Shown piece by piece: positions 45,159-51,372 of a DNA stretch of 64,000 nt. The position numbers were made by a program, and so were the translations under genes. Source of the stretch: Leptotrichia wadei (GTDB lineage: Bacteria; Fusobacteriota; Fusobacteriia; Fusobacteriales; Leptotrichiaceae); the NCBI RefSeq assembly GCF_007990445.1, contig NZ_AP019841.1:248001-312000 (forward strand), written 5' to 3'. Every line of letters starts with the position of its first letter. The stretch's first letter is position 1. The notes beneath the pieces were generated by a model, which was not told the origin of the DNA, searched no databases, and saw only the letters and a list, made by a program, of their open reading frames with translations.

Positions 45159-45905
45159 CTATGCCCTGCTCCTAAGTTTCAATGCCTGTTTCCTGCTATA
45201 ACCAGTCCATTTTATCTTGAATCCCGCTTCCTCAAACTTTAGAAGTTCCAGCATATCTTTTTCAAAATTTTCTTTTTCGCCTTCTTTAATCACTTCTTCA
45301 ATTTCAGAGAATTTTTTATTTGTTTTTGTGATTAATGTTTTTAAGTACATTCCAGTTTTCTTGCTAAACTTTCTTTGTTCGGCTTCTCTTTTAAAGATCT
45401 TGTAATAAGCAAAGATTATAAACATTTGATGTAAAGCAGTTTCAGTAGTATTGTATCTAGTTTTTGAATATATCTTAAACTTAGATTTTATTTTCTCAAG
45501 TTCTTGCTCGTACATCTTTCTGAAATGTACAATGATAAATTCGTTCTTAAAATCTTTGATAACAGTCTGCTCAGGATTATGTAAATCTTCAAATTCAAAT
45601 TCATTAATCAGTCTTGTCAAAGCTCTGAAGCTCCTTTGGACAATATCTTCAAGTTCAAAAGTACACCAAAGTGTTTGATCCTCTGTTATTTTTTCTATTT
45701 TAGTATCGCCGTTCTCAAGATTTTCGTCAGTTATTTTTGGAATCTTGAAATAATTTCTGTAACTTTTGCATAAGTTCGACAGAGACATCATAATCATTAT
45801 TTTTGATTTCCTGTTTTCATCTTTAAAAATTTCCTTTGTAGTGACAGCTTTCTCTATAATTTCCTTTCTAATTTTTTTCTTTTTTGCTTTTTTTAGTACT
45901 CCCAA
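45159..45905 (-). CDS. hypothetical phage protein (248 aa)
   Basis: Very basic N-terminus (GVLKKAKKKKIRKEI), then helical Lys/Glu-rich sequence with FELEDIVQRSFRALTRL and a basic C-terminus (GYSRKQALKLRSRA). No recognised domain. Cotranscribed with the exonuclease (9 bases apart), so a DNA-related early role is likely. SD AGGAGG before ATG. Confidence 0.7.
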   Translation of the reverse strand: MGVLKKAKKKKIRKEIIEKAVTTKEIFKDENRKSKIMIMMSLSNLCKSYRNYFKIPKITDENLENGDTKIEKITEDQTLWCTFELEDIVQRSFRALTRLINEFEFEDLHNPEQTVIKDFKNEFIIVHFRKMYEQELEKIKSKFKIYSKTRYNTTETALHQMFIIFAYYKIFKREAEQRKFSKKTGMYLKTLITKTNKKFSEIEEVIKEGEKENFEKDMLELLKFEEAGFKIKWTGYSRKQALKLRSRA

Positions 45906-45935
45906 AACACATCCTCCTGTTCTCTTAAATTGCCC

Positions 45936-46115
45936 CTATTTACAAGACCCCATAAATTCTTTTGCTCTTTTTGGCATATACCATAACAGTATTGCTATTA
46001 AAAACGGAAATGCCACATTACCACCAAATATCCAATGCCCTTTAACTCTGAGCACTCCAATCTGAATTAGGGCAGTTGCTATAATTAGAATTATCCATTT
46101 CATTGTATTTGTCAT
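45936..46115 (-). CDS. small membrane protein (59 aa)
   Basis: MTNTMKWIILIIATALIQIG then VAFPFLIAILLWYMPKRAKEF: two membrane segments separated by a short loop. SD AAAGGAG seven bases before ATG. Function unknown. Confidence 0.6.
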   Translation of the reverse strand: MTNTMKWIILIIATALIQIGVLRVKGHWIFGGNVAFPFLIAILLWYMPKRAKEFMGSCK

Positions 46116-46158
46116 CCGATCACTCCTTTTTCTTTATCTAAAATAATATATATTAATC

Positions 46159-46290
46159 CTAGCGAAGTGTGCAAATCCTACACTTCAGTTTTAATAATCT
46201 CTTGATTCTGTTTTTCAATTTCTTAGCTTCTTTTTCTTTTTTTACTTTCTCATTGTTGCTATTTACAATTTCCAATACTTCAAATTTCAT
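46159..46290 (-). CDS. small basic protein (43 aa)
   Basis: MKFEVLEIVNSNNEKVKKEK then a Lys/Arg-rich helix ending CRICTLR. SD AAAGGAG nine bases before ATG; start overlaps the end of the next gene upstream by 11 bases. Unknown. Confidence 0.5.
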   Translation of the reverse strand: MKFEVLEIVNSNNEKVKKEKEAKKLKNRIKRLLKLKCRICTLR

Positions 46291-46495
46291 TGTTGTTATC
46301 TCCTTTATTTTTTAAAAATTTTAAATTTGTGTTTTTTTCCAAAAGATGATCTATAAGTTTACAAGTTTCATTTACTGTTGTCTTACATCTTTTAGAAATT
46401 GTTAAAACCTCAAACCCACTTAGCCCTTTTCTTACATCCTGCCTTGTGAGTTTTAAGTCACTTAGGGCTTTTGCAAGTTCACACATCTTGTCCAT
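46280..46495 (-). CDS. hypothetical phage protein (71 aa)
   Basis: MDKMCELAKALSDLKLTRQD and KTTVNETCKLIDHLLEKN; could fold as a small helical bundle with an HTH-like first half. Three cysteines. Unknown function. SD AGGAG (TAGGAGAAATG). Confidence 0.6.
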   Translation of the reverse strand: MDKMCELAKALSDLKLTRQDVRKGLSGFEVLTISKRCKTTVNETCKLIDHLLEKNTNLKFLKNKGDNNNEI

Positions 46496-46505
46496 TACAT
46501 TTCTC

Positions 46506-46916
46506 CTAAATCAAATTATTTTTATACAAAATAGCAGCCATTTCATCACGTATCATATCGCATTCCTTATCAAACTCTTTTTCTTGATTATCTGTGTAAT
46601 TAGGATTTTTCTTTTCCCAGTCTTCCCAAGCCTTTGCGTCTTCGATATAGTCTAATACAAGGCTTTCGAACGGTTCAAAATTAAAATCTTTTTCCTCATA
46701 TCTGCAAACTATGAAATCGTGCAGTTCTTCTAACGAAATATATCGCAATTGATTTTCATATTTTGATTTAAATTCTTTAAATTCATTTTCTAAATGATTG
46801 CAGAAATCGTTGTATTCTTCTATCGCTTTGTCTTCTTCTTCACATAAACGATTCCAAGCCAAGTCTCTTGCTCTTTCTGCTTGTTCTGCAAATTTTAATG
46901 CTTCACTGTAGCTCAT
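46506..46916 (-). CDS. hypothetical acidic phage protein (136 aa), first gene of the leftward operon
   Basis: MSYSEALKFAEQAERARDLA then long acidic helices. I start at ATG 46916 (AGGAG nine bases upstream) rather than a TTG at 46925. First gene behind the PL promoter, about 80 bases from the expected transcript start. Unknown. Confidence 0.65.
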   Translation of the reverse strand: MSYSEALKFAEQAERARDLAWNRLCEEEDKAIEEYNDFCNHLENEFKEFKSKYENQLRYISLEELHDFIVCRYEEKDFNFEPFESLVLDYIEDAKAWEDWEKKNPNYTDNQEKEFDKECDMIRDEMAAILYKNNLI

Positions 46917-46938
46917 TTTTATCAACTCCTATTATTTC

Positions 46939-46959
46939 TCGTTTACATTTGACAACGAA
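46939..46959. promoter_or_regulatory. repressor operator site 1
   Basis: TCGTTTACATTTGACAACGAA, an imperfect dyad with half-sites TCGTT(G/T)(T/A). It lies downstream of the PL start in the leader of the leftward operon. Confidence 0.75.
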
Positions 46960-46998
46960 ATAAGTAAAAATTTTTTGTAAAATTTCATTTACATAGAT

Positions 46999-47027
46999 AT
47001 TATATATCATTTGTTGTTAAATGTCAA
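46999..47027 (-). promoter_or_regulatory. leftward early promoter PL
   Basis: Minus strand: perfect TTGACA (47022-47027), 17-base spacer, perfect TATAAT (46999-47004). The -35 box lies inside operator 2, which explains how the repressor would shut off integration and recombination genes. Confidence 0.88.
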
Positions 47028-47031
47028 CACT
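47011..47031. promoter_or_regulatory. repressor operator site 2 (over PL -35)
   Basis: TTGTTGTTAAATGTCAACACT; its reverse complement contains GTTGACATTTAACAAC, matching site 4 exactly over those 16 bases. Confidence 0.8.
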
Positions 47032-47040
47032 TTTTTGAAA

Positions 47041-47061
47041 AAATTATCAAATGACAACAAA
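47041..47061. promoter_or_regulatory. repressor operator site 3 (upstream of the repressor gene)
   Basis: AAATTATCAAATGACAACAAA aligns with sites 1 and 2 through ATGACAACAAA, weaker in the other half. It overlaps the -35 region of the repressor promoter and could serve autorepression. Confidence 0.6.
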
Positions 47062-47068
47062 AATATTG

Positions 47069-47074
47069 TATAAT
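47069..47074 (+). promoter_or_regulatory. -10 box of the repressor promoter
   Basis: TATAAT 24 bases before the repressor start; no -35 close to consensus at 16-18 bases, which fits a promoter needing activation by its own repressor. Confidence 0.55.
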
Positions 47075-47097
47075 TATAGAAAAAAGGGATGATACTT

Positions 47098-47547
47098 ATG
47101 TCAGATTTTAGAATAAAAGATGAACAATTAAAAGAATTAGGAGATTATTTAAAAAAAGTTAGAGAGAGTAAAGATTATTCGTATGGACAAGTAGCAGCAT
47201 ATACAAATTTGAATAAGAAGGAAATATTTATGCTTGAAAATGGACAAAAGAAAAAGCCTAATCCTTTTTATTTGAAGGCATTATCAGCCTTTTATAAAAT
47301 AGATTTGAGTAAGTTATATAAAATAATTGGATATATGGATAACGAAGGCGAAATGTCCGATGAAATAGAAGATTATAAAATTGATGACGAGATGTTAAAT
47401 TTGTTAAAATTATTAGATGTTAAAAGTCAAAAGAATATTTTAAATGAAATGGTAGAAAAAATTGAATATATAAAATTAAAAAATGGCGACTACAAGGAAG
47501 CGGAAGCATTGATACAAAAAACAAAAGAAAAAATAGATGAATTATAA
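47098..47547 (+). CDS. CI-like prophage repressor (HTH_3/XRE)
   Basis: MSDFRIKDEQLKELGDYLKK then an XRE-type helix-turn-helix, SYGQVAAYTNLNKKEIFMLE (about 26-45), and a C-terminal half that is helical and Lys-rich rather than a peptidase. No Ser-Lys LexA-like cleavage motif is seen, so release from lysogeny is more likely through the antirepressor at 54285 than through RecA. 149 residues. ATG 47098 has AAGGG nine bases upstream; ATG 47089 directly abuts it. Confidence 0.85.
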   Translation: MSDFRIKDEQLKELGDYLKKVRESKDYSYGQVAAYTNLNKKEIFMLENGQKKKPNPFYLKALSAFYKIDLSKLYKIIGYMDNEGEMSDEIEDYKIDDEMLNLLKLLDVKSQKNILNEMVEKIEYIKLKNGDYKEAEALIQKTKEKIDEL

Positions 47548-47565
47548 AGAAAGAGGTGGCTTAAA

Positions 47566-48543
47566 ATAACAGGAGATATAAGTTTAAGAATAGAAAATAT
47601 TGATTTAGAATTAGAAAAATCTAATAGATTATATACATTTAATAATAAAGAGTATAAGTTTATCGAAGAGATAGCATTAGAACATTATAGGGAAAAAGGA
47701 TATAACGGGATATTTACTCAGAATTTTTATTGGGCTCACATTTTTTCTTTTTTATTTTGGCAGGAAATATGGGATATTATTGATTTGAAATATCAATCTG
47801 ATAAATTTCCAAAATATATAAAAAAATCATTTGAATTAGAAAAAATACGGATAAAACAAGATATGCCATTTGATTTATTTACAGATGTTTTCTTAAAAAA
47901 TAGAGAAGAAATAATAGCTTACAAAATGCAACAAATTTTAGAAAATGATGCTGAAAAAATTCTAGAAGAAAATTATAATTTAGCAAAAAAACAAAGTTTC
48001 AAAAATAATAATAGAATTTTCAGAATGTTGGAGCGAGATATAGACAGATTTAAAATAGAAGATTTAAAACTTATATTTAAGTATTACAATATCGAAGATA
48101 TAGTAAGAGTGCTTTTATTTTATATGAATAATATTGCTCAAAATCGTTCTGGGTTTCCTGATTTGATGATTTTTAATGAAAACGAATTGAAATTTATTGA
48201 AGTAAAAGGACCAAATGATACAATAAAAGAACATCAAATTGAGAAGATTATGTTATTGAATCAAAATAATATAAAATCAGAAATTTTAACTATAAATCAT
48301 ACTGAACGAAAATTGAATAATCTTACTAAAAAAATAAAAGAAAATTCAGAAAGTATTATTATAAAATATCCTGAATCATTACCGACTTTTTTGGAAAAAT
48401 CAGAAAAACATAATTTAAATAGCTATTTGGAATATGGAGAAAACAACGGAATTAATATTTTTGCTTTTATAATTATAATTACTTTTATAATTGCATTTTT
48501 TCCATTTTATATATTATATTTAATATTCAAAAAAAAGAGATAG
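47566..48543 (+). CDS. VRR-NUC/FAN1-like nuclease with C-terminal membrane segment
   Basis: Virus-type replication-repair nuclease fold. The N-terminal part (LEHYREKGYNGIFTQNFYWA) resembles the region before the nuclease in FAN1-like proteins; the VRR-NUC core has GFPDLMIFNE near residue 195 and KFIEVKGPND near 210 (Asp...Glu-x-Lys). A strongly hydrophobic stretch near 295-318 followed by KKKR predicts a membrane anchor with the nuclease inside. The frame is open from 18 bases after the repressor stop; there is no ATG, GTG or TTG until 47785, which would cut off ~73 residues of evident coding sequence. AGGTGG lies six bases before ATA 47566, so I take that as start. 325 residues. Confidence 0.8.
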   Translation: MTGDISLRIENIDLELEKSNRLYTFNNKEYKFIEEIALEHYREKGYNGIFTQNFYWAHIFSFLFWQEIWDIIDLKYQSDKFPKYIKKSFELEKIRIKQDMPFDLFTDVFLKNREEIIAYKMQQILENDAEKILEENYNLAKKQSFKNNNRIFRMLERDIDRFKIEDLKLIFKYYNIEDIVRVLLFYMNNIAQNRSGFPDLMIFNENELKFIEVKGPNDTIKEHQIEKIMLLNQNNIKSEILTINHTERKLNNLTKKIKENSESIIIKYPESLPTFLEKSEKHNLNSYLEYGENNGINIFAFIIIITFIIAFFPFYILYLIFKKKR

Positions 48544-48553
48544 TAAATTTTTT

Positions 48554-48582
48554 AAGAGCTTTTAAAAAAGGCTCTTTTTTTT
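48554..48582 (+). terminator. terminator of the repressor-nuclease operon
   Basis: Stem AAGAGC / GCTCTT with 11-base loop and eight T. It closes a two-gene unit, repressor plus VRR-NUC. Confidence 0.85.
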
Positions 48583-48602
48583 GTTAAAATAAATTTTTTA
48601 TA

Positions 48603-48624
48603 TTCGTTGACATTTAACAACAGA
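48603..48624. promoter_or_regulatory. repressor operator site 4 (over the Cro-like promoter)
   Basis: TTCGTTGACATTTAACAACAGA; shares GTTGACATTTAACAAC with site 2 and covers the -35 box of the promoter below. Confidence 0.8.
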
Positions 48625-48635
48625 TGTGATATAGT
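48607..48635 (+). promoter_or_regulatory. rightward early promoter before the Cro-like gene
   Basis: Perfect TTGACA (48607-48612), 17 bases, TATAGT (48630-48635) with TGA extended -10. The operator covers its -35 box as at PL. Confidence 0.85.
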
Positions 48636-48652
48636 TTTAACGAGGTGATAAT

Positions 48653-48850
48653 ATGGCTAGAAAATATAAAAAATCAAATGAACACCCTGAATTTGCTAGA
48701 TTTAAATATTTGATAGAAAAGAATAAATTGACAATAGATGAATTTTCTAAAAAAATTGGGTGTTCAAGAAATGCAATTTATAATTTTTTTAAATGGGATA
48801 GGAAAAAACAAATCCAGCAAATTTTTAGAAAATTAAATTTTTTTGATTAA
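48653..48850 (+). CDS. small Cro-like HTH protein (65 aa)
   Basis: MARKYKKSNEHPEFARFKYL then an XRE helix-turn-helix LTIDEFSKKIGCSRNAIYNF and a basic tail. SD GAGGTG before ATG. Under an operator-controlled promoter and followed at once by operator site 5, it takes the Cro position, although a gene and terminator separate it from the repressor. Confidence 0.75.
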   Translation: MARKYKKSNEHPEFARFKYLIEKNKLTIDEFSKKIGCSRNAIYNFFKWDRKKQIQQIFRKLNFFD

Positions 48851-48872
48851 TTCGTTGTTAAAAGTAAACGAT
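48851..48872. promoter_or_regulatory. repressor operator site 5
   Basis: TTCGTTGTTAAAAGTAAACGAA-like; the best dyad of the five (TCGTTGT and TAAACGA as half-sites). It directly follows the Cro-like stop codon and precedes no rightward promoter I can identify. Confidence 0.7.
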
Positions 48873-48953
48873 TTAATTACTTGATTTTTTTAAAATAATA
48901 ATCAAGTTAATCAATTCAGCGATTTCTTTTAATTTTTTATCATTATTTTCCAT
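48873..48953 (-). CDS. 26-residue peptide gene, minus strand
   Basis: MENNDKKLKEIAELINLIII then LKKSSN: charged start, short hydrophobic middle. AAAGGAG eight bases before ATG and a promoter (TTGAAT, 17 bases, TAAAAT at 48986-49014) support expression. It runs against the Cro-like gene. No paired antisense RNA seen. Could be a small membrane peptide. Confidence 0.4.
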   Translation of the reverse strand: MENNDKKLKEIAELINLIIILKKSSN

Positions 48954-48985
48954 AATAATTACTCCTTTCGTTTAAAGATGTAATT

Positions 48986-49014
48986 ATTTTAATAATGATT
49001 AAATTACAATTCAA
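48986..49014 (-). promoter_or_regulatory. candidate promoter of the 26-residue peptide gene
   Basis: Minus strand TTGAAT (49009-49014), 17 bases, TAAAAT (48986-48991). Confidence 0.5.
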
Positions 49015-49031
49015 AAGAAAGGAGGTGTGAG

Positions 49032-49220
49032 ATGAAAATAAAAAAACTATGGATAAAGATTATATCCATAGTGGCTGAATTTTGGATTAATATACTGCTG
49101 TTTCATATACCTGTAAGATTTAAGAGGTTTTTCTTTGTAAATATTTACAAAATAGTGATAGCGAGTATATTAATCATTTTAGGAATTATATTGTATTTTA
49201 TTTTAAAATTCTTAATATAA
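49032..49220 (+). CDS. small membrane protein (62 aa)
   Basis: MKIKKLWIKIISIVAEFWIN, a basic middle (IPVRFKRFFF) and a second hydrophobic stretch IVIASILIILGIILYFILKF. Two membrane segments. Perfect AAAGGAGGTG before ATG. Unknown. Confidence 0.6.
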   Translation: MKIKKLWIKIISIVAEFWINILLFHIPVRFKRFFFVNIYKIVIASILIILGIILYFILKFLI

Positions 49221-49290
49221 ATTTATAAATCTAAGAAGTAAAGGAGGTTTAGCGGATTGAGAAGAAAATAAGAGTTAAGAAGGGAGAGAA

Positions 49291-49431
49291 ATGAAAGATA
49301 TAATAGCATTGATAATTTCTATGATAATTTACCATTTTTTTCAGGAAAAAATTAAAAAGATAGTGATGTATTCACTACCTTTTGCAATATTATATTTATT
49401 GATTAAATCAATTTTGTACGTTACTTTTTAG
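49291..49431 (+). CDS. small membrane protein (46 aa)
   Basis: MKDIIALIISMIIYHFFQEK then IVMYSLPFAILYLLIKSILY: two membrane segments with a basic loop. GGGAG before ATG. Overlaps the end of the convergent gene by 11 bases. Unknown. Confidence 0.5.
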   Translation: MKDIIALIISMIIYHFFQEKIKKIVMYSLPFAILYLLIKSILYVTF

Positions 49432-50110
49432 AAAGTTTTTTAAAAATAAAAGAAATAAAAGCAGGAGTTCCAATAGCAAAAGTAAGTTCAGCAAATTTCT
49501 TTGGAGTTTTATATTCCAAAACTATAACACCAAAAGATTTTAAAACTTCAACAATCCATTTGAGAACTTCTAATAAAACAGGCTCCAAAGCAGTAACAAA
49601 TGTCGTATATGGTGCAAGCCAAAGAAAAATATAACTTGCAAATCCTAAATAAACAGAAATATTTTCAGGAATTTCCAAGTTTTGAAATATCCTGATATAT
49701 TCATTTAATCGAGGTTTCAAAAAAATAACCGGAAAATTTTCGATAACAACTTCAAATTCCTCTTCTTGAGTAGAATTGTAAGCGTCAATAGCGGAATTTA
49801 TAACATTATTCCAGTAATTATGATTTTTTAGATAAACTTCAGATAAAATTTTAAGATTTGAACTTATGGATTCAAATTGTCTGTGAATATCAGGAAAATT
49901 AATTTGTTTTGCCAAGATGTCTAGATTAGTCAAATTAGCAAAACTCATTTGTTGATTGATTAAATTAACACTTTGGAATGCTGAATTATTAATAGCTTCT
50001 TGTAATTTTTGAACATTATTCATTGCTAATTGGATTCTTTGAATATTAGGATTATTCATCAATCTTTGAGCAGCTTCCATAGAAGCAAACAAATTTTTAG
50101 GAATAAGCAT
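49421..50110 (-). CDS. hypothetical lysogenic-conversion candidate (229 aa)
   Basis: N-terminal 130 residues are polar and helical with IQLAMNNVQKLQEAINNSAF; the C-terminal third holds two or three hydrophobic segments (SVYLGFASYIFLWLAPYTTF, LLEVLKWIVEVLKSFGVIVL, FAIGTPAFISFIF). Start ATG 50110 behind AAAGGAGGTG. It lies alone on the minus strand amid plus-strand early genes, as moron genes do. Not recognised. Confidence 0.65.
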   Translation of the reverse strand: MLIPKNLFASMEAAQRLMNNPNIQRIQLAMNNVQKLQEAINNSAFQSVNLINQQMSFANLTNLDILAKQINFPDIHRQFESISSNLKILSEVYLKNHNYWNNVINSAIDAYNSTQEEEFEVVIENFPVIFLKPRLNEYIRIFQNLEIPENISVYLGFASYIFLWLAPYTTFVTALEPVLLEVLKWIVEVLKSFGVIVLEYKTPKKFAELTFAIGTPAFISFIFKKLSKK

Positions 50111-50202
50111 AATAACACCTCCTTTCATGAGAATTTGATTTTATTTGGCGATATTATTATAACTCAAAAGGGGGCAAAAAAGAAATAAGGGAGGTGGGAG
50201 AA

Positions 50203-50382
50203 ATGGATAAACTAAGTAAATGTCTAAAAGTGAAAGATAAAATAGAAAATGACAAAACATCAAAAGGAGTTTGTGTCTTTGTAGTTGATCCACGAGGAAA
50301 CAACATAGGTTATATTATGGTCAATGAAAAATTAGAAGTTATGGACAGATTAGAAAAAGGATACAAGGTAAACGGGGAATAA
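50203..50382 (+). CDS. hypothetical protein (59 aa)
   Basis: MDKLSKCLKVKDKIENDKTS then GVCVFVVDPRGNNIGYIMV, a small alpha/beta protein. ATG 50203 follows GGGAGGTG. Unknown. Confidence 0.55.
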   Translation: MDKLSKCLKVKDKIENDKTSKGVCVFVVDPRGNNIGYIMVNEKLEVMDRLEKGYKVNGE

Positions 50383-50391
50383 TTTCCCCGT
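50372..50391. terminator. hairpin between convergent genes
   Basis: Perfect 8-base-pair stem ACGGGGAA / TTCCCCGT with a 4-base loop, overlapping the plus-strand stop and facing the DUF1883 gene end. No U run on either side, so efficiency is doubtful. Confidence 0.45.
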
Positions 50392-50397
50392 AAATTA

Positions 50398-50655
50398 TCA
50401 AAATTTTATTACAGAAACACTAGCTTTTACATTGCCGTTTGCTACTATTACATACCAATGATCATAATGTGGAATAGGAATTTTAACTGGAGACTGTTTA
50501 TAATGTCCACCATAATATTTTACTCTTCTTCCATTTTTATAATTTGACAGATTGGTGTAATTGACAAGCATAACATCGCATTCCGTTCCGGTTAGTCTGA
50601 CTTCTACAATATTACCTTGAGATAAGTGTTTTAAATCAAAAAGTAAATATTTCAA
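50398..50655 (-). CDS. DUF1883 protein (85 aa)
   Basis: YLLFDLKHLSQGNIVEVRLT, the NYKNGRRVKYYGGHYKQSPV middle and IPHYDHWYVIVANG match DUF1883, a small beta domain seen alone and fused to TIR domains in other bacteria. Start TTG behind GGAGGAGG. Alone on the minus strand. In this prophage a TIR protein is encoded 8 kb further right. Function of DUF1883 is unknown. Confidence 0.78.
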   Translation of the reverse strand: MKYLLFDLKHLSQGNIVEVRLTGTECDVMLVNYTNLSNYKNGRRVKYYGGHYKQSPVKIPIPHYDHWYVIVANGNVKASVSVIKF

Positions 50656-50737
50656 AATAACCTCCTCCTTTCTGAATTATATATTTTAGAAGATACCGGC
50701 AAGTAAAACTGAAAATATATAATTTCAAATTTAATTT

Positions 50738-50777
50738 ATTATACTTTGTTAGCACTCTTTTCTAATTAATGCTAACA
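50738..50777. promoter_or_regulatory. inverted repeat at a divergent promoter region
   Basis: Perfect 8-base inverted repeat TGTTAGCA (50747-50754) / TGCTAACA (50770-50777) directly upstream of a minus-strand TATAAT (50738-50743) for the DUF1883 gene. It lies between that gene and the divergent 79-residue gene, so it is a candidate operator for a local regulator; it differs from the five repressor sites. Confidence 0.5.
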
Positions 50778-50822
50778 TAGTTAGAATATCACAATATTTT
50801 GTGTTTTTCAAGGAGGAAAAAA

Positions 50823-51062
50823 ATGTTTAAAGAATTTTTAGAAAAGTGCCTAAGATATGAAAATTTGTATATCTTAGAGGAGACAGGGAATAGGGAAAAA
50901 ATTAAGAGGATTAGCAAAAGGCACGGCAAAGTAACTGAAGCAAGTGTATTACTGTTTGATTCAGGAACAAAAAGGACTACGATAAACGAAATATATCTTA
51001 ACAGTCAAGGATATTTCATAATTCGAGATCAGAAAAGATTGAAATTGGAAAAATTTAAGTAA
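50823..51062 (+). CDS. hypothetical protein (79 aa)
   Basis: MFKEFLEKCLRYENLYILEE, basic middle, end FIIRDQKRLKLEKFK. ATG 50823 follows AAGGAGG. Not recognised. Confidence 0.6.
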   Translation: MFKEFLEKCLRYENLYILEETGNREKIKRISKRHGKVTEASVLLFDSGTKRTTINEIYLNSQGYFIIRDQKRLKLEKFK

Positions 51063-51088
51063 CAAAAAAAGCACTTCAAATGAAGTGC
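51062..51088 (-). terminator. terminator of the minus-strand 20-residue peptide transcript
   Basis: Stem GCACTTC / GAAGTGC with a 4-base loop, followed on the minus strand by seven T. On the plus strand it has no U run, so it serves the leftward transcript. Confidence 0.85.
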
Positions 51089-51130
51089 AAAAACCCCTAA
51101 GGGTAGAGGAGTAGAGGTGAAATTCATGTC

Positions 51131-51193
51131 CTATCTATTCAAGCAGTAATAAATAATTACAAAAAGAATAAATATCGCAATGAAATCTACCAT
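51131..51193 (-). CDS. 20-residue hydrophobic peptide, candidate type I toxin
   Basis: MVDFIAIFILFVIIYYCLNR: one membrane-spanning stretch with a charged end, the usual form of type I toxins. AAGGAGG lies seven bases before ATG. It is the only sizeable frame in its transcript. Not similar in sequence to a toxin I know; the call rests on size, hydrophobicity and RNA layout. Confidence 0.6.
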   Translation of the reverse strand: MVDFIAIFILFVIIYYCLNR

Positions 51194-51217
51194 CTCACTA
51201 CCTCCTTATTCAAAATA

Positions 51218-51245
51218 TTGCGAGCCGATGAAACTCGCATAGAAT
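51218..51245 (+). promoter_or_regulatory. candidate promoter of an antisense (antitoxin) RNA
   Basis: Plus strand TTGCGA (51218-51223), 16 bases, TAGAAT (51240-51245). Transcription from about 51252 would copy the 5' leader of the toxin mRNA in antisense, with a CTGG/CCAG hairpin and TTTTATTT close downstream. Confidence 0.45.
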
Positions 51246-51344
51246 AATTATAACAAAAAAGACTGGAAAAATCCAGCCCAATTTGCCATCGTTTTATTTA
51301 ATATCTTGAATAAGTTCCCTTAGGGGTTACCCCAGAGTGATTGT

Positions 51345-51372
51345 ATTATATCACAAATTATAGAAAAATCAA
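51345..51372 (-). promoter_or_regulatory. candidate promoter of the toxin-like mRNA
   Basis: Minus strand TTGATT (51367-51372), 16 bases, TATAAT (51345-51350) with TGA extended -10. Confidence 0.65.
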
